A stretch of 64,000 nucleotides of DNA from Trabulsiella guamensis ATCC 49490 (lineage in GTDB: Bacteria; Pseudomonadota; Gammaproteobacteria; Enterobacterales; Enterobacteriaceae). Both the position numbers and the translations under genes were made by a program. The stretch lies in the NCBI RefSeq assembly GCF_000734965.1, contig NZ_JMTB01000065.1, positions 52,407 through 116,406 of the forward strand, written 5' to 3'. This document shows positions 57,610-64,000 of this stretch, piece by piece. Below the pieces are notes generated by a model that was not told where the DNA came from, searched no databases, and saw only the letters and a program-made list of their open reading frames with translations. Positions within the stretch are counted from its first letter, which is position 1. Every line of letters starts with the position of its first letter.

Positions 57610-59046
57610 ATGTTAAACAACATTCGTATCGAAGAAGACTTGTTGGGCACCAGGGAAGTTCCAGCGGACGCATACTATGGGGTCCACACTCTGAGAGCGA
57701 TTGAAAACTTCTACATCAGCAACAGCAAAATCAGCGACATTCCTGAGTTTGTACGTGGCATGGTGATGGTTAAGAAAGCCGCTGCGCTGGCTAACAAGGA
57801 ACTGCACACCATTCCTAAAGGCATCGCGAACGCCATTATTGCCGCATGTGACGAAGTTCTGAATAACGGAAAATGCATGGATCAGTTCCCGGTTGACGTC
57901 TATCAGGGCGGCGCAGGAACCTCCGTCAATATGAATACCAATGAGGTGCTGGCAAACATCGGTCTGGAACTGATGGGGCACCAGAAAGGTGAATACCAGT
58001 ACCTGAATCCGAACGATCACGTCAACAAATGCCAGTCGACGAACGATGCGTACCCGACCGGCTTCCGTATCGCCGTTTACGCGTCCATTCTGAAACTGGT
58101 CGACGCGGTGAATCAGCTGGGCGAAGGTTTCCAGAATAAAGCCGTTGAGTTCCAGGACATTCTGAAGATGGGTCGTACCCAGTTACAGGATGCGGTACCG
58201 ATGACCCTCGGTCAGGAATTCCACGCTTTTAACGTTCTGTTGAACGAAGAGACCAAAAACATTCTGCGTACCTCCGAACTGCTGCTGGAAGTTAACCTCG
58301 GCGCAACGGCGATCGGTACCCGTCTGAACACCCCGGAAGGTTATCAGCACCTGGCGGTGCAGAAGCTGGCTGAAGTCAGCAACCTGGCGGTGGTTCCGGC
58401 TGAAGACCTGATCGAAGCGACATCTGACTGCGGCGCTTACGTTATGGTTCACAGTGCGCTGAAACGTCTGGCGGTGAAACTGTCCAAGATTTGTAACGAC
58501 CTGCGCCTGCTCTCTTCCGGCCCGCGTGCTGGTCTGAATGAAATCAACCTGCCGGAACTGCAGGCAGGCTCCTCTATCATGCCAGCGAAAGTGAACCCGG
58601 TTGTGCCGGAAGTGGTTAACCAGGTGTGCTTTAAAGTCATCGGTAACGACACGACCGTCACCATGGCCTCTGAAGCGGGTCAGCTGCAGCTGAACGTGAT
58701 GGAGCCAGTGATTGGCGAAGCGATGTTTGAATCCATTCATATCCTCACCAACGCCTGCTACAACCTGCTGGAAAAATGCATTAACGGTATTACCGCGAAC
58801 AAAGAGGTGTGCGAAGGTTTCGTTTACAACTCTATCGGTATCGTCACTTACCTCAACCCGTTCATCGGCCACCACAATGGCGACATTGTCGGTAAAATCT
58901 GCGCCGAAACCGGTAAGAGCGTCCGTGAAGTGGTACTGGAACGCGGTCTTTTGACCGAAGCCGAACTGGATGACATCTTCTCTCCGCAGAACCTGATGCA
59001 TCCGGCATACAAAGCAAAACGTTATACAGACGAAAATGAACAGTAA
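57610..59046 (+). CDS. aspA: Aspartate ammonia-lyase
   Basis: The 478-residue fumarase/aspartase family protein has the signature [15 protein letters not shown] around residue 320, TSDCGAY and QSTNDAYPT substrate-site segments. It deaminates aspartate to fumarate, feeding FrdABCD. I chose the ATG at 57610 ([13 protein letters not shown]) by family length. Its divergence from E. coli between residues 210 and 260 is larger than elsewhere. Confidence 0.98.
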   Translation: MLNNIRIEEDLLGTREVPADAYYGVHTLRAIENFYISNSKISDIPEFVRGMVMVKKAAALANKELHTIPKGIANAIIAACDEVLNNGKCMDQFPVDVYQGGAGTSVNMNTNEVLANIGLELMGHQKGEYQYLNPNDHVNKCQSTNDAYPTGFRIAVYASILKLVDAVNQLGEGFQNKAVEFQDILKMGRTQLQDAVPMTLGQEFHAFNVLLNEETKNILRTSELLLEVNLGATAIGTRLNTPEGYQHLAVQKLAEVSNLAVVPAEDLIEATSDCGAYVMVHSALKRLAVKLSKICNDLRLLSSGPRAGLNEINLPELQAGSSIMPAKVNPVVPEVVNQVCFKVIGNDTTVTMASEAGQLQLNVMEPVIGEAMFESIHILTNACYNLLEKCINGITANKEVCEGFVYNSIGIVTYLNPFIGHHNGDIVGKICAETGKSVREVVLERGLLTEAELDDIFSPQNLMHPAYKAKRYTDENEQ

Positions 59047-59065
59047 TTTTAGTTCAGAGTAAAAT

Positions 59066-59107
59066 GAGAGAGGCATGTCAGAAATGACATGCCTTTCTCG
59101 CTTTTAT
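59066..59107 (+). terminator. Terminator between aspA and dcuA
   Basis: AGGCATGTCA / TGACATGCCT with a 4-base loop, extended by GAGAG/TTCTC, is followed by CTTTT. Partial read-through to dcuA is known in E. coli. Confidence 0.8.
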
Positions 59108-59163
59108 TGGATACTAAAACACAACATTTAATTATCCAACGTTCAACAATCAAGGAAGCAGTT

Positions 59164-60465
59164 ATGTTAGTCATCGAACTCATCATCGTGTTAGCGGCAA
59201 TCTTTGTCGGCGCCCGGCTGGGGGGAATTGGCATAGGTTACGCAGGAGGACTAGGGGTTTTAGTCCTGGCGGCCATTGGCGTGAAACCGGGGAACATCCC
59301 GTTTGACGTTATTTCCATCATCATGGCCGTTATCGCGGCTATTTCGGCAATGCAAGTGGCAGGGGGTCTTGATTACCTCGTTAATCAGACTGAAAAACTT
59401 TTACGCAGAAACCCAAAATACATCACTATTCTGGCGCCGATTGTCACCTATTTCCTGACGATTTTTGCCGGCACCGGTAATATTTCTCTGGCAACGCTGC
59501 CGGTTATCGCTGAAGTGGCGAAGGAGCAAGGTGTTAAACCTTGCCGTCCGCTCTCCACCGCAGTGGTCTCGGCGCAAATCGCTATCACCGCATCGCCGAT
59601 CTCCGCGGCGGTGGTGTATATGTCCTCCGTCATGGAAGGTCATGGCATTAGCTATATCCATTTACTGTCCGTGGTCATTCCGTCCACACTGCTGGCGGTA
59701 CTGCTGATGTCCTTCCTGGTCACCATTCTGTTTAACTCTAAACTGTCTGACGACCCGGTGTATCTGAAGCGCCTGGAAGAAGGGCTGATTGAGCTGCGTG
59801 GCGAAAAAGAGCTGGTCATCAAACCGCGCGCAAAACTTTCCGTACTGCTGTTCCTGCTGGGTGTGGTCGGTGTGGTCATTTACGCGATTATCAACAGCCC
59901 GAGCCTCGGACTGGTGGCAACGCCGCTGATGAACACCACCAACGCTATCCTTATCATCATGCTGAGCGTGGCAACCCTGACCACCATTCTGTGTGGCGTG
60001 GAAACTGACGGTATCCTGAACTCCAGTACCTTCAAAGCGGGTATGAGCGCCTGTATTTGTATCCTGGGCGTTGCCTGGCTGGGCGATACTTTCGTTTCCA
60101 ACAACATTGACTGGATCAAAGACACTGCGGGTTCCGTGATTCAGGGCCATCCGTGGCTGCTGGCGGTGATTTTCTTCTTTGCTTCCGCACTGCTCTACTC
60201 TCAGGCAGCAACGGCTAAAGCACTGATGCCGATGGCGCTGGCGCTGAACGTCACTCCGCTGACGGCGGTGGCGTCTTTCGCAGCGGTATCGGGTCTGTTC
60301 ATTCTGCCGACCTACCCAACACTGGTCGCGGCGGTTCAGATGGACGACACCGGAACCACCCGTATCGGACGCTTCGTCTTTAACCATCCGTTCTTTATCC
60401 CTGGCACCATGGGCGTCGCTTTCGCCGTGTGCTTTGGCTTCCTGCTGGGAAGCGTCATGCTGTAA
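59164..60465 (+). CDS. dcuA: Anaerobic C4-dicarboxylate transporter DcuA
   Basis: The 433-residue inner-membrane protein of the Dcu family has about ten to twelve helices. Conserved FAGTGNISLATLPVIAEVAKEQG and a late FILPTYPTLVAAVQ segment are visible. It exchanges aspartate, fumarate and succinate, providing substrate for AspA and FrdABCD. I chose the ATG at 59164 because AAGGAAG precedes it; the upstream frame lies in the aspA terminator. Confidence 0.98.
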   Translation: MLVIELIIVLAAIFVGARLGGIGIGYAGGLGVLVLAAIGVKPGNIPFDVISIIMAVIAAISAMQVAGGLDYLVNQTEKLLRRNPKYITILAPIVTYFLTIFAGTGNISLATLPVIAEVAKEQGVKPCRPLSTAVVSAQIAITASPISAAVVYMSSVMEGHGISYIHLLSVVIPSTLLAVLLMSFLVTILFNSKLSDDPVYLKRLEEGLIELRGEKELVIKPRAKLSVLLFLLGVVGVVIYAIINSPSLGLVATPLMNTTNAILIIMLSVATLTTILCGVETDGILNSSTFKAGMSACICILGVAWLGDTFVSNNIDWIKDTAGSVIQGHPWLLAVIFFFASALLYSQAATAKALMPMALALNVTPLTAVASFAAVSGLFILPTYPTLVAAVQMDDTGTTRIGRFVFNHPFFIPGTMGVAFAVCFGFLLGSVML

Positions 60466-60475
60466 TCTCACCCCT

Positions 60476-60502
60476 ACGGGACGCTCCGGCGTCCCGTTTT
60501 CT
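60476..60502 (+). terminator. Terminator of dcuA
   Basis: ACGGGACGC / GCGTCCCGT with a short loop is followed by TTTCTC on the plus strand, 10 bases after dcuA. Confidence 0.8.
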
Positions 60503-60595
60503 CAGCTTTACACGTCACCGCTTAGTCGTTTGCATCTCGCGCTGGTATAGTAATCACCTGTTCTTTTTCAGGCCGTTCGCTCTGATGAGGTGTCT

Positions 60596-60931
60596 ATGCC
60601 CGATGAAAGCAATCGTACTGCCGTCGTTGTTGTTCTCTGCACTGCCCCCGATGAAGCCACCGCGCAGGATCTGGCGGCAAAAGTGCTGGCTGAAAAGCTG
60701 GCCGCCTGTGTCACGCTGCTGCCGGGTGCCACATCGCTGTATTACTGGGAAGGAAAACTTGAACAGGAATACGAAGTTCAGATGCTGCTGAAGACTAACA
60801 CGGCGCATCAGCAGGCCCTGGTGGATTGCCTGAAATCTCATCACCCGTATCAAACCCCTGAATTACTGGTTTTACCCGTCACCCACGGAGATAACGAATA
60901 CCTCTCATGGCTCAACGCATCTTTACGCTGA
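60596..60931 (+). CDS. cutA: Divalent-cation tolerance protein CutA
   Basis: The 111-residue trimeric signalling-like protein has the copper-binding cysteine region [16 protein letters not shown] and the conserved [19 protein letters not shown] strand. It is linked to copper tolerance, although the mechanism is unclear. TGAGG lies just upstream of the ATG at 60596; a GTG two codons earlier is an alternative. Its end overlaps dsbD by 25 bases. Confidence 0.95.
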   Translation: MPDESNRTAVVVVLCTAPDEATAQDLAAKVLAEKLAACVTLLPGATSLYYWEGKLEQEYEVQMLLKTNTAHQQALVDCLKSHHPYQTPELLVLPVTHGDNEYLSWLNASLR

Positions 60932-62598
60932 TCCTGCTGCTGTGCAGCACTACCGCTTTTGCCGGGTTGTTCGATGCCCCCGGCCGTTCTCAGTTTGTGC
61001 CTGCCGATCAGGCGTTCGCCTTTGATTTCCAGCAAAACCAGTACGACCTGACGCTCTCCTGGCAGATAAAAGACGGCTATTACCTCTATCGCAAACAGAT
61101 CAACATCGAGCCTGCCGAGGCCAGTATTGCGCCGCCACAACTGCCCGCCGGTGAGTGGCATGAAGATGAGTTCTACGGCAAAAGCGAAATTTACCGCGAG
61201 CGCCTGACGCTGCCGCTGACGATTATACAGGCTGCGAAGGGCGGTACGCTGACGGTGACGTATCAGGGCTGTGCCGATGCCGGTTTTTGCTATCCGCCAG
61301 AGACTAAAAAAGTGCCGCTGAGCGAAGTGGCGCCGATGTCCGCTACGCCTCCCGCCAGCACGCAATCGCAACCGGTAGTGAAGACGGAACTTCCCTTCTC
61401 CGCCCTGTGGGCATTGATTATCGGTATTGGTATCGCCTTCACTCCTTGCGTACTGCCGATGTACCCGTTGATTTCCGGGATTGTGCTCGGCGGCAAAGCA
61501 CGCCTTTCCACCACCCGCGCGTTGCTTCTGGCGTTTGTTTATGTGCAGGGGATGGCGTTGACCTACACCCTGCTCGGACTGATCGTCGCCGCGGCGGGAC
61601 TTCAGTTTCAGGCGGCGCTGCAACACCCTTACGTGCTGGTCGGGTTGTCCGTGGTGTTTATCCTGCTGGCGCTGTCGATGTTTGGCCTGTTCACGCTACA
61701 GTTGCCGTCATCGCTGCAAACCCGCTTAACGCTGATGAGCAATCGCCGTCAGGGCGGTTCTTTGGGTGGTGTGTTTGCGATGGGCGCGATTGCCGGGCTT
61801 ATCTGCTCACCATGCACCACCGCCCCGCTGAGCGCGATTTTGCTCTATATCGCCCAGAGCGGGAACCTGTGGCTCGGCGGCGGCACACTCTATTTATACG
61901 CGCTCGGCATGGGGCTGCCGCTGATTCTGGTCACCGTGTTTGGCAACCGGCTGCTGCCGAAAAGCGGGCCGTGGATGGAACAAGTTAAAACCGCGTTCGG
62001 CTTTGTGATCCTCGCCCTGCCGGTTTTCCTGCTCGAACGCGTCATTGGCGAGGCCTGGGGATTGCGGCTGTGGTCTATGCTCGGCGTCGCCTTCTTCAGC
62101 TGGGCGTTTATTACGTCGCTCAGCGTCAGCAAGCCGTGGGTACGCGTTCTGCAAATACTGATGCTGGCGGCCGCGCTGGTTAGCGCCCGCCCCTTGCAGG
62201 ACTGGGCGTTCGGGACGTCCACCGCTCAGCAACAGGTGCACCTGAACTTTACGCGCATCAGCACGGTTGAGGATCTCAACCAGGCGCTGACTCAGGCGCG
62301 CGGCAAAGCCGTCATGTTGGATCTCTACGCCGACTGGTGTGTGGCCTGCAAAGAATTTGAGAAATATACCTTTAGCGATAAATCCGTTCAGCAGACGCTT
62401 GCAAACACGGTTCTGCTGCAGGCGGACGTCACTAAAAACTCACCACAGGACGTGGCGCTGCTGCGGCATTTGCAGGTGCTGGGGCTTCCTACCATTTTGT
62501 TCTTCGATGGTGCCGGGAAGGAGCTTAATGAGCAGCGCGTCACCGGATTTATGGATGCGGAGGCCTTTCGCACGCATTTGCAGAAACGGCCTCAGTAA
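60907..62598 (+). CDS. dsbD: Thiol:disulfide interchange protein DsbD
   Basis: The 563-residue protein has a signal peptide (about 1-19), a periplasmic alpha domain with redox cysteines in [11 protein letters not shown], eight membrane helices with cysteines in [10 protein letters not shown] and ICSPCTTAP, and a C-terminal thioredoxin domain with WCVAC. It carries reducing power from cytoplasmic thioredoxin to DsbC, DsbG and cytochrome c maturation. Confidence 0.98.
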   Translation: MAQRIFTLILLLCSTTAFAGLFDAPGRSQFVPADQAFAFDFQQNQYDLTLSWQIKDGYYLYRKQINIEPAEASIAPPQLPAGEWHEDEFYGKSEIYRERLTLPLTIIQAAKGGTLTVTYQGCADAGFCYPPETKKVPLSEVAPMSATPPASTQSQPVVKTELPFSALWALIIGIGIAFTPCVLPMYPLISGIVLGGKARLSTTRALLLAFVYVQGMALTYTLLGLIVAAAGLQFQAALQHPYVLVGLSVVFILLALSMFGLFTLQLPSSLQTRLTLMSNRRQGGSLGGVFAMGAIAGLICSPCTTAPLSAILLYIAQSGNLWLGGGTLYLYALGMGLPLILVTVFGNRLLPKSGPWMEQVKTAFGFVILALPVFLLERVIGEAWGLRLWSMLGVAFFSWAFITSLSVSKPWVRVLQILMLAAALVSARPLQDWAFGTSTAQQQVHLNFTRISTVEDLNQALTQARGKAVMLDLYADWCVACKEFEKYTFSDKSVQQTLANTVLLQADVTKNSPQDVALLRHLQVLGLPTILFFDGAGKELNEQRVTGFMDAEAFRTHLQKRPQ

Positions 62599-62634
62599 AC
62601 GACACTTTGAGTGAGATATAGGGAGGAATGTGCC

Positions 62635-63210
62635 GTGCAACGTGAAGATGTGCTGGGAGAAGCCCTGCAATTACTTGAGATACAAGGGATTGCCAACACC
62701 TCGCTCGAAATGGTGGCCGACCGCGTGAACTACCCGCCCGAAGCGCTCATGCGTTTCTGGCCTGACAAAGAAGCGCTACTGTATGACGCGCTGCGCTACC
62801 TCAGCCAGCAGGTGGAAACCTGGCAGCGCCAGTTGCTGCTGAATGAAGAGCTGAGCATTGAGCAAAAACTGCTGGCGCGCTACGCTGCGCTGACCGAATG
62901 TGTCAGCAACCACCGTTATCCGGGCTGTTTGTTTATCGCCGCCTGTACGTTTTACCCAGATCCGGAACACCCTATCCATCAACTGGCGGATCAGCAAAAA
63001 CGCGCCGCGCATGACTACACGCATGAGTTACTGACTCAGCTTGAAGTCGATGACCCGGCGATGGTCGCAAAGCAGATGGAACTCATTCTGGAAGGCTGTT
63101 TAAGCCGGATGCTGGTGAACCGCAGCCAGGCGGATGTCGACACCGCACAACGCCTTGCAGAAGACATTTTACGCTTTGCCCAATGCCGCCAGAGCGGTGC
63201 CCTTACCTGA
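62635..63210 (+). CDS. yjdC: TetR-like transcriptional regulator YjdC
   Basis: The 191-residue protein has an N-terminal helix-turn-helix (about 20-45) of the TetR type, and a C-terminal ligand domain with [20 protein letters not shown]. The GTG at 62635 is chosen because it gives the E. coli length and start ([11 protein letters not shown]), with GGAGG about 10 bases upstream. Targets are unknown to me. It is next to dsbD and upstream of pheU. Confidence 0.92.
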   Translation: MQREDVLGEALQLLEIQGIANTSLEMVADRVNYPPEALMRFWPDKEALLYDALRYLSQQVETWQRQLLLNEELSIEQKLLARYAALTECVSNHRYPGCLFIAACTFYPDPEHPIHQLADQQKRAAHDYTHELLTQLEVDDPAMVAKQMELILEGCLSRMLVNRSQADVDTAQRLAEDILRFAQCRQSGALT

Positions 63211-63275
63211 AACGCGCGGTTTGCGGCCAAACTGCCGCAAAGTTAAGCAAACGCGCTGTTTTTGCTGAATTTGGG

Positions 63276-63304
63276 TTGACGGAGGGCGCTGATTACGGTT
63301 TAAT
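63276..63304 (+). promoter_or_regulatory. Promoter of the tRNA-Phe gene
   Basis: TTGACG (63276) and TTTAAT (63299) are separated by 17 bases and followed by the GC-rich discriminator GCGCCCC, typical of stringently controlled stable-RNA promoters. Confidence 0.8.
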
Positions 63305-63314
63305 GCGCCCCGTT

Positions 63315-63390
63315 GCCCGGATAGCTCAGTCGGTAGAGCAGGGGATTGAAAATCCCCGTGTCCTTGGTTCGATTCCGAGTCCGGGCACCA
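63315..63390 (+). tRNA. pheU: tRNA-Phe (anticodon GAA)
   Basis: The 76-base gene starts GCCCGGATAGCTCAGTCGG, has the anticodon loop TTGAAAA, T-loop GTTCGATTC and encoded CCA. Its position next to yjdC marks it as pheU, a tRNA locus at which islands such as LEE and others integrate in E. coli. Confidence 0.98.
63371..63390 (+). other. Candidate attL core at the 3' end of pheU
   Basis: P4-type integrases usually recombine at tRNA 3' ends, and an integrase gene starts 160 bases after this tRNA. Only one copy of the core can be seen; the second would lie beyond the window. Confidence 0.4.
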
Positions 63391-63500
63391 CCTTTTCATT
63401 TTTATGCTTCCTCATAGGTTCCTGTAGTTAAACAATTCAGTGAGTTAGCATAAAAAGTCTTTCCGGAGCATTTTGATTTATCCCTGTGTATCCGGAAAAA

Positions 63501-63550
63501 TTGGGGTCAGACTGCGGGTCGTTCAGTTCGACAAACTGGAGAGACCCCAA
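63501..63550 (+). repeat. 8-bp inverted repeat at the integrase start
   Basis: TTGGGGTC (63501-63508) and GACCCCAA (63543-63550) flank 34 bases and end exactly before the integrase ATG. The GGAG ribosome-binding site lies inside the loop next to the second arm. The repeat could limit translation in the mRNA or bind protein in the DNA. Confidence 0.6.
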
Positions 63551-64000
63551 ATGTTAAATGACAGCAAAATCCGTTCTGCAAAATCCCTTGATAAAGCCTA
63601 CAAACTCACTGATTCACAGGGTCTGTATCTGTTGGTATCAACCAGCGGTTCTCGTCTGTGGTATTTTCGTTACCGTCTTGATGGAAAAGAAAATCGTCTG
63701 GCCCTCGGTGCATACCCACAGATTAGTCTGGCAGAAGCTCGTGAAACACGCGATGCTGCCCGTAAACTGCTGGCATCAGGTATTCCCCCTTCCCGGCTCC
63801 GCAAATCATCTTCTGCCAGTATTGATGAATCCAGGACATTTAAACATGTCGCGACCTTATGGCATACCAGTTGTCTGAAACTCTGGTCAAAAGGCCATGC
63901 GGATAAAATCATCACCTGTCTGAACCGCTACGTCTTCCCGGAGATTGGCGGGCTGGATGTTACCAGAATTGAAACCCGCCATCTGGCGCAACTGATCAAA
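63551..64000 (+). CDS. P4-type tyrosine recombinase (island integrase), partial
   Basis: The first 150 residues of an integrase that runs off the window edge are visible. The N-terminal arm-binding domain (DUF4102) is seen in LTDSQGLYLLVSTSGSRLWYFRYR and LALGAYPQISLAEARE. The core-binding SAM-like domain starts near residue 95. The catalytic Arg/His/Tyr residues lie outside the window. Location 160 bases after pheU marks the start of a genomic island. The usual GxDPxxxR segment reads GIPPSRLRK here. Confidence 0.93.
   Translation, partial: MLNDSKIRSAKSLDKAYKLTDSQGLYLLVSTSGSRLWYFRYRLDGKENRLALGAYPQISLAEARETRDAARKLLASGIPPSRLRKSSSASIDESRTFKHVATLWHTSCLKLWSKGHADKIITCLNRYVFPEIGGLDVTRIETRHLAQLIK

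Noticed and set aside
58183..59076. 297-codon open frame antisense to aspA
   Set aside because: It is a shadow of aspA; the composition is abnormal and no family resemblance is visible.

Overview
The window is a stretch of enterobacterial chromosome, about 53% G+C by eye. It matches the E. coli 94-95 minute region, read in the opposite direction. Almost every gene is recognisable as an ortholog of an E. coli/Salmonella gene. The organism is most likely a Citrobacter or close relative: it has ecnR and the ula operon, but no ampC between frdD and blc, which argues against C. freundii. Species cannot be settled from this sequence alone.

Layout from left to right. Bases 1-3430: fklB (3' end cut off by the window edge), ytfB, the ribosomal operon rpsF-priB-rpsR-rplI, and yjfY. 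Bases 3525-10233: the L-ascorbate system, with ulaABCDEF divergent from ulaG, then ulaR. Bases 10230-13555: yjfP, bsmA, yjfN, aidB. Bases 13672-21966: rlmB and the nsrR-rnr pair, separated by a five-gene block of sulfonate-type ABC transporter, Asp/Glu-type racemase and PLP sulfo-lyase-like enzyme. I read this block as a cysteate uptake and desulfonation operon. Bases 22105-33996: purA, yjeT and the long nnr-tsaE-amiB-mutL-miaA-hfq-hflX-hflK-hflC cluster. Bases 33995-35956: queG, a datA-like cluster of DnaA boxes and two tRNA-Gly genes. Bases 35957-42120: orn, rsgA, psd, mscM. Bases 42180-43208: an AT-rich accessory pair, a lysozyme-fold-like protein and a small membrane protein. Bases 43345-47926: epmA and the fumarate reductase operon frdABCD. 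Bases 48036-51684: blc, a guanidine-II riboswitch with gdx (sugE), ecnR, ecnB, efp, epmB. Bases 51854-55268: yjeJ, yjeI, groL-groS. Bases 55525-63210: yjeH, fxsA, aspA, dcuA, cutA, dsbD, yjdC. Bases 63315-64000: tRNA-Phe (pheU) with a P4-type integrase right after it. That integrase is the first gene of a genomic island that continues beyond the window.

Several genes work together. FrdABCD, AspA and DcuA form the anaerobic aspartate/fumarate respiration route. EpmA and EpmB, both present, modify EF-P, also present. RsgA, RlmB, RNase R and the S6/S18/L9 operon serve ribosome biogenesis. The Ula enzymes turn ascorbate into D-xylulose 5-phosphate. The most interesting items beyond ordinary annotation are the probable cysteate operon, the lysozyme-like/membrane pair, the datA-like locus, the guanidine-II riboswitch and the pheU island junction.
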